In this document: positions 15,550 through 25,069 of the stretch, piece after piece | Numbering within the stretch: the first letter of the stretch is position 1 | How the letters are laid out: every line of letters begins with the position of its first letter | Source: QHWK01 sp035259385 | GTDB taxonomy: Bacteria; Acidobacteriota; Vicinamibacteria; Vicinamibacterales; CAVVIG01 | Length of the DNA: 64,000 bases | Assembly (NCBI GenBank): GCA_035259385.1 | Contig: DATFWL010000390.1 | Span: 75,109-139,108, forward strand | Direction: 5' to 3' | Made by a program: the position numbers and the translations under genes | Notes under the pieces: generated by a model | Database searches by the model: none | The model's input: the letters and a program-made list of their open reading frames with translations, nothing else | Told to the model about the DNA's origin: nothing

Positions 15550-18500
15550 TCACGTGCGCGCGCTGTCGCGTTCCGCGATCTCGAACGCACGCCGCAGATC
15601 GATGACGTCGCGCGTGGCGTCTCCCTCGGTCACTGTCGAGAACAGCGGCGCCAGAAGGCGGCGCGCTTCAGTGGGACTGCCGTCGGCGATGAGGCAGTGC
15701 GCGAGGCGCGTTGCCGCCCGGATCCTCCACATGCGTGCGCGCTGGCCCTCGGCGCAGGCCACGGCCGACTGGAACAGCGCGCGCGCGTCGGTGGTCGCGC
15801 CTCGCGCCAGGGCCAGGTCGGCACGGACCCGCAGCAATTCCGCCTCCGCCCAGCGCTCGTCGGACTCGGCGATCCGTTGCGAGGCTGCCTGCAGCAGACC
15901 TTCGGCGCCGTCGACATCGCCGGCGCGAAGCCGCGCCTCGGCGATCAGCATCTCCGCGAACGATCGGTAGGTCTGCGCGCCGGTCGCCCACCATGCGGCC
16001 GCGGCTTGTTCCATCTGCTCGATCGCGAGCGGAGCATTGCCCTCTTCCGCGGCTGCCCACGCCGCCCAGAAGCGGCCGGTCGCGGCCATCAGTCGGAACG
16101 ACTGCTCGTCTGACAGCGTCGTGAGCCGGCGCGCCGACTCCCGCACGGCGGCGGGCTCACGGCGCAGCACGCGGACGAAACAGAGGTAGGTCAGAGCCTG
16201 CGCGATCGTGTGCAGGTGGCGCAGTCGTTCGGCGTGCGCCAGCGCACCGAGCTGCGTGGCGAGCGCCTGATCGGGCCGACCCAGCACCCACAGCGCGAGG
16301 CTGAGGAAGCTCATCGCCGTCTCGGCGTGGTCGGTTCCAAGCAGCGGCGCGAGGGGCGCGTGCTTTTCCGGGTCGTAGGCCGCCAGCGATTGCTCGAGAT
16401 GCGTGCGCGCCGCCTCGGGACTGCCGGTATGAAACAGCACGGCGCCGAGCGCGCGATGGCCGACCATCTGATGGGTCGGATCGTGGAGCTCGGCCGCGAG
16501 ACGCACGAGCTCCTCCGCCACCGGCCGCGCCTGCGCGTGCTCGGCGCGAACCATGTGATACGCGTACAAGCCGTTCAGCGCCGTGATGAGCGCGTTCGAG
16601 TCGTCGACCGCGCGCGCCAGCGCGCGCGCCTCGGTGTACGCCTCCCCAGTGACCGCGGCCGCGAATCCCTGCGTGGCGCGCAGTGCGGCGGCACGCGCCA
16701 GCCGCGTCGCCAGCTCGCGAACCTGCCGGCCGCGATCGTCGGGCAGCTTCCGCAGCATCTCGAGCCCGCGCGTCAGGTGCGCGACCGCTTCGACGTCGTG
16801 CGAGCCTTCGAGCGCGCGCTGACCGGCGAGCTGCCAGAATCGCGCCGCTGCGTCGACGTCGCCGGCTTCCGTGTAGTGGTACGCGATCAGCTCCGGTCCC
16901 GCTTCAGGGTCGTCGGCGAATTTCGCGCGGAACATGTCCGCCGCCCGGCGGTGATACTCCTGGCGATCGGCCCTGACGAGCGATTGATAGGCGGCGTCCT
17001 TGACCAGCGCGTGCTTGAAGCTGAAGACGGCGAGCGGCGCGACGCCCCGCTGCTGCAGCAGTCCGGCGGCGACCAGCCGCGCGAGGTCCTGCTGGACGAC
17101 CGCAGCGCCCGCAGGTGACATGGCCGCGAGCCACGCGTAGCGGAACTCGCGGCCGAGCACCGCCGCGAGCTGTGCGAGCGCCTTTGCCGACGACAGCCGG
17201 TCGAGGCGCGCCCTGAGCGAATCCTGAATCGTCGCCGGCACTTCGATGGCGGACAACGGGGCGCTCAACGCGTAGCCGTCCGACGTCTCGCGCAGGGCGC
17301 CCGACTCGATCAACGCCTTCGTCAGCTCCTCGACGAAGAGCGGAATGCCGTCCGTCGTCGCCGCGATTTGCGCGAGAACCTCGGCGGGGACGCGCCTGCC
17401 GCCGGCCACGAGCTGCACGAGCGTGGCGACGTGGGCGCCGGGCAGCCGCGCGAGCGCCACCGACGACACGTGCGACTGTCCGCTCCACGGCGCGGTGAAG
17501 TCGGGGCGGAACGTGAGCACGATCAACGCGCGTCCGGTGCGCACTTGATCGACGAGCAGGTTGAGCAGTTCGAGCGACGTCGGGTCGACCCAGTGCAGAT
17601 CCTCGATCACCAGCAGCACCGGATCTGCGCCCCCGGCGTTCAGCAGGAGGCGGGACAGCGCGGCGAGGGTGAGAACTTTCCGCTGCCGGGCGCCAGGCTG
17701 CAATCCTTCGTGTGCCGCCGGAGCGGCGATCGACAAGAGGGACGCGAACAGCGCCTGGTCGGTCGAGTCCGTGATGCCGTGGTGTGCGAGCGCGGAGGTG
17801 AGCAGCGACAGCCGCTCGCCGTCCGGCACGTTGACTCGCTCGAGGCCCAGAATCCGCCGCAGCAGCTCGACGAACGGGTGCAAGGGCGTGTTCGTGTGGT
17901 ACGCCGAACACTGGCAATCGAGGCGGAGGTGGGCCTGCCCGCTGATCGCCGCGCGCGCCGACCTGAGCAGCCGCGACTTACCGATCCCGGCTTCGCCGGA
18001 GACCAGCACGACCTGACCGGCGCCGTCGGATGCGCGCCGCCAGCGGTCGAGCACCAGGTCGAGCTCGCGCTCGCGACCGATTGGCGGTGGCAGGTGCGGG
18101 AGGTCGCGGTCGTCCGCAAGCGCGCCGTCCACTTCCGACACGACGCGGTACACCCCGATCGCCCTCGTCGATCCGCGCGGCGGCGCAACCCCGAGCTCTT
18201 CGCAGTAGAAGGCGCGGCGCGCGATCCGGTAGGTGTCGGCGGTGATGACGACCTGGTCGGCGGCGGCGATCTCGCGGGTCCTCGATGCGACGCTGGCGAC
18301 ATTGCCGGTGAGCGCCGGCGCGCGCCCGCCGCGGCGATCGCCGCTGATGATCGTGCCGGTATGCACGCCGACCGTCGCGCTCAACGCGAGACCGTGCAGC
18401 ACCGGCACGGTCGCTGCGAGCTGGCCGGGCAGCCCCCGGACTGCATCGACCATCTCGAGGCCGCATCGGACGGCGCGCCTCCCGTCGTCTTCGTGCGCTG

Positions 18501-19638
18501 ACGGGTACCCGAAGTAGACCACGAGCTCGTCGTCGGTCGCGTGTGCGAGGTGGCCGTCGAGGCGCCGCACGATCTCGCCGCAGGCCGCCTGATACGCGAG
18601 CAGCAGCTCGTGCAGATCCTCGGGGTCGAGGCGGTCGGCGAGCGCGGCGGCGTCGACGAGGCCGCAGACCAGCACCGTCACCTGCCGGCGCTCTGCCATG
18701 CGCTCGGAGGCGTGCGCCGTGGCGACGTAGGTCTGCCCGGTCGCCTCGACGTCGTTCGCGCGAACGTGTGCAAGCGTTGTCGGCCAGTCGGTGCCGCCGA
18801 CCGTGTTCATCGTCGCGAGCAGCGCGCGCGCGTCGGCGACGACGGCGTCCATCGACGCGTAGCGATCGGACGGTGACTTGGCGAGCATGCGATCGACGAT
18901 CTGGACCGCCGCGGCGGGCAGCGACTCGTCGCACCGGACCATCGGGTCGTACAGGATCGCGGCGGCCTGGCGGTAGCCGCTGTCGCCGGCGAACGGCAGG
19001 CGGCCGTTCAGCATCTGGTAGAAGACGACGCCGAGGGCCCAGATATCCGTTCGGTGGTCCACGTCGCCGCGGATCTGCTCCGGCGCCATATAGGCGGGCG
19101 TCCCCAGTGTCGACGCGGTCCCGGTGAGCGTAGCGCTCGCGACTTTCGCGATGCCGAAGTCGATGACCTTGGCGATGCCGGAGGACGTCATCAGGATGTT
19201 CGCCGGCTTGATGTCCCGGTGCACGATGCCGCGGGCGTGCGCGCGGGCCAGTGCGCCGCCGACCTGCACGACGATGTCGAGCGCACGATCGACGGGCAGC
19301 CTTCCGGCCGAGAGCAGTCGATCGAGCGACGGGCCGTCGTAGTAGGCCATGGCGATGAAGAGGCCGGCCTCGGGCTCCTCGTCGATTTCGTAGATCGTGC
19401 CGATGTTCGGGTGATCGAGCAGCGACGCGCTCCGCGCTTCGCTGATGAAGCGCTCCTTCGCGCGAAGATCGGCTGACAGGTGCGGCGGGAGGAACTTCAG
19501 CGCGACCACGCGTTCGAGGCGCGTGTCGACGGCTTTGTAGACCATGCCCATGCCGCCGCTGCCGACGGTGTCGACGATCCGGTAATGGGAAATGGTTCGG
19601 CCGACCACGGTGGACGCGCCGATTATGCCGTACCGCAC
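15550..19638 (-). CDS. Ser/Thr kinase - cyclase-like - AAA ATPase - TPR fusion protein
   Basis: A 1362-residue signalling fusion. Residues 18-275: a Hanks-type kinase with GSGGMG, Lys48, HRDIKPAN (140-147), DFG (160-162) and APEQ, all catalytic residues present. Residues about 319-500: a class III nucleotide cyclase-like domain (RRQVTVLVCGL, YFGYPSAHEDD); the first metal-binding Asp of CDLVxST is Gly326 here, so catalysis is doubtful. Residues about 520-800: a STAND-type ATPase with Walker A GEAGIGKS (548-555) and Walker B LLVIEDLHWVD. Residues about 880-1360: TPR-like helical repeats. Start is GTG 19638; a later GTG at 19608 is possible and both keep the kinase whole. Six bases separate it from the GT39-like gene upstream. 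No membrane segment, so cytoplasmic. Input signal unknown. Confidence 0.88.
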   Translation of the reverse strand: MRYGIIGASTVVGRTISHYRIVDTVGSGGMGMVYKAVDTRLERVVALKFLPPHLSADLRAKERFISEARSASLLDHPNIGTIYEIDEEPEAGLFIAMAYYDGPSLDRLLSAGRLPVDRALDIVVQVGGALARAHARGIVHRDIKPANILMTSSGIAKVIDFGIAKVASATLTGTASTLGTPAYMAPEQIRGDVDHRTDIWALGVVFYQMLNGRLPFAGDSGYRQAAAILYDPMVRCDESLPAAAVQIVDRMLAKSPSDRYASMDAVVADARALLATMNTVGGTDWPTTLAHVRANDVEATGQTYVATAHASERMAERRQVTVLVCGLVDAAALADRLDPEDLHELLLAYQAACGEIVRRLDGHLAHATDDELVVYFGYPSAHEDDGRRAVRCGLEMVDAVRGLPGQLAATVPVLHGLALSATVGVHTGTIISGDRRGGRAPALTGNVASVASRTREIAAADQVVITADTYRIARRAFYCEELGVAPPRGSTRAIGVYRVVSEVDGALADDRDLPHLPPPIGRERELDLVLDRWRRASDGAGQVVLVSGEAGIGKSRLLRSARAAISGQAHLRLDCQCSAYHTNTPLHPFVELLRRILGLERVNVPDGERLSLLTSALAHHGITDSTDQALFASLLSIAAPAAHEGLQPGARQRKVLTLAALSRLLLNAGGADPVLLVIEDLHWVDPTSLELLNLLVDQVRTGRALIVLTFRPDFTAPWSGQSHVSSVALARLPGAHVATLVQLVAGGRRVPAEVLAQIAATTDGIPLFVEELTKALIESGALRETSDGYALSAPLSAIEVPATIQDSLRARLDRLSSAKALAQLAAVLGREFRYAWLAAMSPAGAAVVQQDLARLVAAGLLQQRGVAPLAVFSFKHALVKDAAYQSLVRADRQEYHRRAADMFRAKFADDPEAGPELIAYHYTEAGDVDAAARFWQLAGQRALEGSHDVEAVAHLTRGLEMLRKLPDDRGRQVRELATRLARAAALRATQGFAAAVTGEAYTEARALARAVDDSNALITALNGLYAYHMVRAEHAQARPVAEELVRLAAELHDPTHQMVGHRALGAVLFHTGSPEAARTHLEQSLAAYDPEKHAPLAPLLGTDHAETAMSFLSLALWVLGRPDQALATQLGALAHAERLRHLHTIAQALTYLCFVRVLRREPAAVRESARRLTTLSDEQSFRLMAATGRFWAAWAAAEEGNAPLAIEQMEQAAAAWWATGAQTYRSFAEMLIAEARLRAGDVDGAEGLLQAASQRIAESDERWAEAELLRVRADLALARGATTDARALFQSAVACAEGQRARMWRIRAATRLAHCLIADGSPTEARRLLAPLFSTVTEGDATRDVIDLRRAFEIAERDSART

Positions 19639-19644
19639 TCCGAA

Positions 19645-21231
19645 TCAATGGCGCGGATCAGACAGCAGGTACACCTGCATCGTTCCGTACGTATGGTCCT
19701 TGATCACACAGGTCAGCTGCGGACGGCGCCGCTTCTTGAACGCTTCAAAGCCAACGTGCAGCTGGTAATTGGGACTTTCGGTGCGCGCCGCGTCCGTCAT
19801 CAGATCGTTGATATGACGGTCGACGAGGATCACGCCCGGATTGAGCCGGTCGAGCGCTTCGTCCAGGCTGATCGGCTCGCCGGAATAGAGCGGATTCGTG
19901 GAATCGATCGGCAGCAGCCACGAGCGGTAGCGGTACTGCCGCAGCCCGAGCCAGTACCGTTGCAGCCCAACCACCAGCGAGCCGGGCGGAATGCAGCCAG
20001 CCACCTCTGATTCATACCAGTCGTAAGGCGTGACCTGTCTGGCCTGAGTGTGGGCCCGCGAAACGTGGATCCCTCCCTCCAGCACGACGAGTCCCAGAAG
20101 CGTCGCCAGAGCGACCTGCGTCGCGACGCGGCCGCGATCCCAGAGCCAGATGCCGACCCAGGCCAGCAACAGAGCTGCGAGCGGCCACAGCGCGATCATG
20201 TAGTTGAGGCTCTTCACCTTGAGCAGCATGACGAACATGGCCAACTGGGCCAGCGACGCGAGAGCGAGGACGCAGACGGTGCGCGAAGACGCGTCGCGCG
20301 CACGGCGCAGCGCGACCGCGACCGCGGCTGGAGTGCCGATCAGCATCGTCCATGTGCCGACGCGCGTGAGCGCGAGGCCGCGTATGGACCGCACCGCCCA
20401 GTCGAGCGAAATCGGTCCGTCTCCGTGCAGGACGTTGTCGACGTAGAAGCGAGGGTCCAACAGGTTGAAGCGGGCGGCATCCATCCGCATCTGACCGACG
20501 AAGTCCGACCATCCCGTCGCGATGTAACCCACCCAGAAGAACCAGGGCCCTGCGAAGCCGACGAGGATCAGCCAGAGATCGCCGTTGCGGAGCACACGCC
20601 ACCGGTGTCGAACGATCAGGACACCGGCGAAGACAGGCAGCCAGAACAGGCCGTAGAGATGGCTCAGGCTCGCCAGGCCGGTAAAGAAACCGGTAAGCAC
20701 GTACCACGAGCCGCCGCGGCTGTGTTCGGCGCGGTTGAACGCAGCCAGCGCCAGCAGCGCGAATACCGGCACGGCAATGTCATAGCGGTTGATGCGCGCC
20801 CGGTCGAGGAGCAGGATTCCGGTGCCCTCGCCGCCTTCCGTCACCCGCAGCGTGATCATCAGGACGACCGCGAGAGCCCCGACGCGGTTGCCGCCGAGTT
20901 GCCGCCCGACCGCGAAGACGACGAGCAGCAGCAGGAGGCCGCAGGCAACCGGCAGAGCGCGCATCTGCGCCACGCCGACGCCGAACAGCCGGAACAGTCC
21001 TGCCTGCATCAAGGGGAACAGGGGCATCTGCTCGAAGTGGTGACGCTCCATCCCGTAGTAGCCGGTGAACAGATCCGAGCCAAGCCGGCCTTCGGTCGCC
21101 AGCTTGTACGGTGCTGCGGCGATCCACGGCTCGTCCTCGCCCATCGGTGGAAACACCGTCAAGCGAGGAAGCGTCGCGAAAAGGTAGGCGACCAGCCCGA
21201 GCAGGAGGATGGCGTGCGGCCACCGTGTCAT
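19645..21231 (-). CDS. GT39/ArnT-like membrane glycosyltransferase
   Basis: A 528-residue integral membrane protein with about 11 hydrophobic helices. The first periplasmic loop has PPMGEDEPWIA, the acidic motif (D/E pair) that in the GT39/ArnT/PMT superfamily binds metal and the polyprenyl-phosphate sugar donor, and ends with a YYGMERHHFEQMPLFPLMQ loop. The C-terminal 150 residues form a soluble extracytoplasmic domain (YYWLGLRQYRYRSWLL..., NDLMTDAART). It would move a sugar from a lipid carrier to an unknown acceptor outside the membrane. It stands just ahead of the kinase fusion gene on the same strand. Confidence 0.75.
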   Translation of the reverse strand: MTRWPHAILLLGLVAYLFATLPRLTVFPPMGEDEPWIAAAPYKLATEGRLGSDLFTGYYGMERHHFEQMPLFPLMQAGLFRLFGVGVAQMRALPVACGLLLLLVVFAVGRQLGGNRVGALAVVLMITLRVTEGGEGTGILLLDRARINRYDIAVPVFALLALAAFNRAEHSRGGSWYVLTGFFTGLASLSHLYGLFWLPVFAGVLIVRHRWRVLRNGDLWLILVGFAGPWFFWVGYIATGWSDFVGQMRMDAARFNLLDPRFYVDNVLHGDGPISLDWAVRSIRGLALTRVGTWTMLIGTPAAVAVALRRARDASSRTVCVLALASLAQLAMFVMLLKVKSLNYMIALWPLAALLLAWVGIWLWDRGRVATQVALATLLGLVVLEGGIHVSRAHTQARQVTPYDWYESEVAGCIPPGSLVVGLQRYWLGLRQYRYRSWLLPIDSTNPLYSGEPISLDEALDRLNPGVILVDRHINDLMTDAARTESPNYQLHVGFEAFKKRRRPQLTCVIKDHTYGTMQVYLLSDPRH

Positions 21232-21354
21232 GATTCCAACACCGTTCCCCCCGACAGAAGGCGGCGCGGTCCCGCGGCACGACGACGTGCGCAGATTCTA
21301 AAGCGGACGAACGCAACTCGGAAGCATCGGAACCGACACTTCGAATGCCGGACC

Positions 21355-24105
21355 TCACTGGTGACCGGGATCTTGTTGTGCCGGCACGCGCTCCTTCAGC
21401 TCGTGAAACCAGTTCAAGACGATACGAATCTCGTCAAATGCCGATGTGTCCTCCGCCTCGTTTGCAAACACCGGCGTGATGAATCGCTTGCCGGTTGCAT
21501 CGACATCCCGGTTCCTGGCGTACCCCGGGCTGGTCGACCCGAACTTGCCCGCCGGCAGCGAGACGGGCGTGCCGAACGCAAACTGAGGGCCCGTCCGAAC
21601 CGGCACGACAAACAGCTGATTGATCGTCGGCTCGTAGAACAGTTCCTTACCGTCGCGCGACCAGAAAGGGTGATGCGACGAGCTGCTCGTCGACGGCACC
21701 TGATACTTCGCACCGGTGGGTGGGTACGGCTGGACGAACACGCTGCCGTTGGCCCCATACGCCACCCACCGGCCGTCCGGCGAGAACGCGCTTCCGATCG
21801 GCGCCGTTGACTCGACGTCCGGGAACTCCGACGAGCGGCGCTGCCGCACGGACAGCACCCAGAGCGTCACCTTGGAAGATTTGGTGACGGTGTACAAGAG
21901 CTCGTCCCCGGAGGGCGACGACGATTCCGGCGTATGAGCGGCTCCTTCTTCGGCCTTCGTCAATCGCTCGGCGGTGCCGCTGCCATCGGCCGGCTGCCAG
22001 AAGATGCCGCGATCGCCGTCCCGATCGGACTGGAACACGATCCGCTTGCCGTCTGGGGTCCAGGTCGGAAATCGGTTGACGCCGCCAAAGGTGAGGCGCT
22101 GTATCGACGTGCCGCTGCCGAGCTCGTAGACGAACACGTTGCCGTCTTTACCGGCCTCGGATCCAAACGCCACATGGCGGCCGTCCGGCGACATCCGCGC
22201 ATGGACGTACGTCCCACTCTGCAGCTTCAATCGTTCGAGCGTACCGTTGCGATCGACCAGCGCGAGATCCTGCGCCCCCGACGCAATGTTCGTCGGACCA
22301 GGAACGTACACGAGCGTGCCCGTCAACGACGTGCTGAAATGCGCCTCGCCGGTCACGTTAGGACTGTTCGAAGTGGGCATGACGACGGGTGTGGTCGCGC
22401 GTCGGATGCCCTCGAGAATCGGAATTCCAAGGCTCGTTTCGAGGCGAATCGGGTCGAAACGGCTGGCATACAACACTCCGCCGCGCGCATAGAGGATATG
22501 GCCGGTCGACACGTACTGCCCGCCGCTGCCGTTTTCGATCACGACCCTGCGATCGCGCGACCTGGGTGCCTGCACCACGATCTGCGCGTGTTCCCACCGG
22601 TCGTCAGAAGAACCTTTCGCGACCGTGAAGAGCACGTTCCCGCCCGGCAGAATTTGCGGGGCATCCGCGTACTCATCGCGCTCGACGCTGACGAGCAGCT
22701 CCGGGGTGCCGCCAGTGGGCGAGACGCGAAAGATGCCTTTCGCGCCCTGTCCGAACACGATCCCCGCTTCGTCCCACCAGGTGCCAAACGGGTTGTCTGC
22801 CGGGCAAACCATCACAGCGACTCCACCGGTGACCGCGATCCGCCTTAGCCCGCGATCGGCTGACGAATAAAACACCAGCGATCGGCCGTCGGGAGAGAAC
22901 GTCGGTGACGAAACCCCGATGGTCCCGCCCGTGGTGCCGGCGATCGGCTGCGCCTCGGTCGAGGCGAGCTCCCGCAGGTACAACTGCTGATTCGCTACGT
23001 AGACGATCTGCCGGCCATCCGGCGAAATCGCGGTCATCTGGCGGCCAGGGTTCGTGAAGATCTGGCCCGGCGCCAGCGGCAGTGAAAACCGCGCGACCGG
23101 AGCCGGGGCGGCAACAGGCTTCGTCAACCAGACGACGGCACCAGTCGCGGCGCTCGCCGCCGCTGCTGTGACAACGAACGGCGCGACACGCCTCCATCGT
23201 GGCCGCCGCGGCGAGGTCGTTGACGCGGCCGGCTGCGCCGACGCCGCGACCAGCTCGGTGATGAGGAATCGCGCCGTGCTGATGTCTGACACGCGCTTGG
23301 CGTGATCCTTCTCGAGACACCGACGCAGAAGCAGGCGGATGTGGCCGGGGACGTCGGCAGGCAGCGCGCTCCAGTCCGGCTCGCCGCGGATGACCGCGGC
23401 GAGGACTTCGGTGGCATCGTCGCCATCGAACGCGCGCGTGCCGGTCAGCATTTCGTAGAGCACGCAGCCGAACGCCCAGATGTCGCTGCGCTTGTCGGCC
23501 GCGCGCCCCTTTGCCTGCTCCGGCGACATGTAGGCAGCAGTGCCGAGAATCACGCCCAGTTGGGTCATCGCCGGAGTCGTGATCGTCGGCGACAGCGTCA
23601 CACTTGCGGAGAGGCCCGACACCGGCTCGATCGGCTTGGCCAGTCCGAAGTCCAGAATCTTCACCGTGCCGTCCGGCCGCAGCTTGATGTTCGCGGGCTT
23701 CAGGTCCCGATGGACGATGCCCTGGTCGTGCGCCGCTTCGAGGGCGTCGATGATCTGCTTCGCAATCGGCAGCGACTCGCCGATCGGCAGGCGCCCATCC
23801 GCCAGCCGCTCCGCGAGCGTGGGCCCGTCGACGAGCTCGAGGATGAGCGCTGGAATGCCATCCGATTCCTCGAAGCCGTAGATCGCGGCGATATGCGGGT
23901 GATTCAGCGAGGCGAGGACGTGTGCTTCGCGCTTGAAGCGGGCAAGGCGCTCCGGATCGGCGGTGAAGGCTTCGGGAAGGACCTTGAGCGCGACGTCGCG
24001 ATTCAGCTTCGCATCGCGGGCGCGGTAGACCTCGCCCATGCCGCCACTGCCTAGAGCGGAAAGGATTTCGTACGAGCCAAGTCGAGCGCCGGCTGCGAGG
24101 GCCAT
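21355..24105 (-). CDS. Ser/Thr protein kinase with PD40 propeller sensor (copy 1)
   Basis: A 916-residue kinase starting at ATG 24105 (MALAAGARLGSYEI); the frame is open for 68 more codons upstream but that part has no coding character. Kinase domain about 10-275 with GSGGMGEVYRARD, VALKVLP, HRDLKPANIK, DFGLAK and SPEQAKG. One membrane helix follows (VVTAAAASAATGAVVWL, about residue 320). The rest is a WD40-like PD40 beta propeller with repeats such as SPDGRQIVYVAN, TPDGKRIVFQSD and SPDGRWVAYGANG, expected outside the cytoplasm. The end VLNWFHELKERVP matches copy 2 (32450-35164). Such kinases are a hallmark of Acidobacteria and link an external cue to cytoplasmic phosphorylation. The ligand is unknown. 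Confidence 0.92.
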   Translation of the reverse strand: MALAAGARLGSYEILSALGSGGMGEVYRARDAKLNRDVALKVLPEAFTADPERLARFKREAHVLASLNHPHIAAIYGFEESDGIPALILELVDGPTLAERLADGRLPIGESLPIAKQIIDALEAAHDQGIVHRDLKPANIKLRPDGTVKILDFGLAKPIEPVSGLSASVTLSPTITTPAMTQLGVILGTAAYMSPEQAKGRAADKRSDIWAFGCVLYEMLTGTRAFDGDDATEVLAAVIRGEPDWSALPADVPGHIRLLLRRCLEKDHAKRVSDISTARFLITELVAASAQPAASTTSPRRPRWRRVAPFVVTAAAASAATGAVVWLTKPVAAPAPVARFSLPLAPGQIFTNPGRQMTAISPDGRQIVYVANQQLYLRELASTEAQPIAGTTGGTIGVSSPTFSPDGRSLVFYSSADRGLRRIAVTGGVAVMVCPADNPFGTWWDEAGIVFGQGAKGIFRVSPTGGTPELLVSVERDEYADAPQILPGGNVLFTVAKGSSDDRWEHAQIVVQAPRSRDRRVVIENGSGGQYVSTGHILYARGGVLYASRFDPIRLETSLGIPILEGIRRATTPVVMPTSNSPNVTGEAHFSTSLTGTLVYVPGPTNIASGAQDLALVDRNGTLERLKLQSGTYVHARMSPDGRHVAFGSEAGKDGNVFVYELGSGTSIQRLTFGGVNRFPTWTPDGKRIVFQSDRDGDRGIFWQPADGSGTAERLTKAEEGAAHTPESSSPSGDELLYTVTKSSKVTLWVLSVRQRRSSEFPDVESTAPIGSAFSPDGRWVAYGANGSVFVQPYPPTGAKYQVPSTSSSSHHPFWSRDGKELFYEPTINQLFVVPVRTGPQFAFGTPVSLPAGKFGSTSPGYARNRDVDATGKRFITPVFANEAEDTSAFDEIRIVLNWFHELKERVPAQQDPGHQ

Positions 24106-24326
24106 TAGTTCTCGCGCAGGAGTGCCGCTGATTGTAGTTGGTCCTTCAGATCCCGGAAAAGCGGGATGAATGCGACACGAGGTCCGACGATGCTGACCAC
24201 CGCTGGTGGCGGACTGGCCGGCGAGAGTGCTCCGACGATGGACTTTTGACGATCTCGTGATGAATTCCGATCGCGCGGGCGAGATACCATCCGCCGTTGC
24301 CTGTCCCACTCACGACGGAGGATGAC

Positions 24327-24854
24327 ATGACTCGACGACTGGTGTGCAATTTCGCAGGAGCAACGTGCATCGCGGTGGCATGCGCCGGCGCGGCCGGCTC
24401 CGCGGCGGGAATCCGGACCGTGACGATCATGGATCAATGCGATCCAGCGACGTTCAACGCGGCGGTCGGACCGGGAACCTGTACGGGCAACAGCGGCGGC
24501 GTGCCGTTCGACACCTTCATCGCGGAGATCACCAAGACGCAGCAGGCCGGTGCGTGGCATTTCGCGCCGGGCGTCGTACACATGCGCGACGGCGAGGCAC
24601 TGCAGGCCAGAAACAAGGGCGGCGAGATGCACACGTTCACCGAGGTGCAGCAGTTCGGCGGCGGATTCATCGACCTTCTCAATCAGCTGTCCGGCAATCC
24701 GGTGCCCGCGCCCGAGTGCGATCCGACGACCAACCACGAGATTCAGTTCGTCGCGCCCGGGGGCAAGACGGACCCGGACGTCGAGGAGCCGGGCGTTCAC
24801 CACTACCAGTGCTGCATCCATCCCTGGATGCGGACGGACATCATCGTCCGTTGA
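24327..24854 (+). CDS. Exported cupredoxin-type (blue copper) protein
   Basis: A 175-residue protein starting at ATG 24327, 5 bases after the ribosome binding site GGAGGA (an earlier ATG/GTG-type start would add 10 residues before it). Hydrophobic leader at about residues 8-28. The mature part has a cupredoxin fold: WHFAPGVVHMRDGEAL, EMHTFTEV (first copper His) and a loop YQCCIHPWMR holding Cys, His and Met. This is the type 1 copper ligand set (His...Cys-x2-His-x2-Met) of plastocyanin-like electron carriers, with one extra Cys beside the ligand Cys. Two further Cys pairs (CDP..CTG) could form a disulfide. It is probably a periplasmic electron carrier or copper binder. Followed by a strong hairpin, so likely monocistronic. 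Confidence 0.78.
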   Translation: MTRRLVCNFAGATCIAVACAGAAGSAAGIRTVTIMDQCDPATFNAAVGPGTCTGNSGGVPFDTFIAEITKTQQAGAWHFAPGVVHMRDGEALQARNKGGEMHTFTEVQQFGGGFIDLLNQLSGNPVPAPECDPTTNHEIQFVAPGGKTDPDVEEPGVHHYQCCIHPWMRTDIIVR

Positions 24855-24866
24855 GCCCAGGCCGGA

Positions 24867-24906
24867 GAGGTTGCCGCCGCGGTCAGGCGTCGCGGCGGCG
24901 AACCTC
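24867..24906. terminator. Hairpin after the cupredoxin gene
   Basis: GAGGTT-GCCGCCGCG (24867-24881) pairs with CGCGGCGGCGAACCTC (24891-24906), 15 base pairs with one bulged C and a 9-base loop, 12 bases after the cupredoxin stop. No clear T run, but the stem is very stable. Confidence 0.55.
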
Positions 24907-25069
24907 GTCGGCTCGTTCCCGGTCCCCCCTTCCCGACGAAGCTCCCTTCTCATCATCGATGTCGTCCCTGACCCTCCGTTTTCGATATCTCGAGTAGGGC
25001 GGTCGGGCAACCGCGCCGACGCGCCCTGGAGGCAGTGAGACGTCGTTTCGGATGAAGAAGGAGAGACCA

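Noticed and set aside
17978..19648. 556-codon frame parallel to the kinase domain
   Set aside because: It is the kinase region read in another frame and has only Arg/Pro/Gly runs.
20050..21810. 586-codon plus-strand frame opposite the GT39-like gene
   Set aside because: Antisense shadow; composition and length follow GC skew only.
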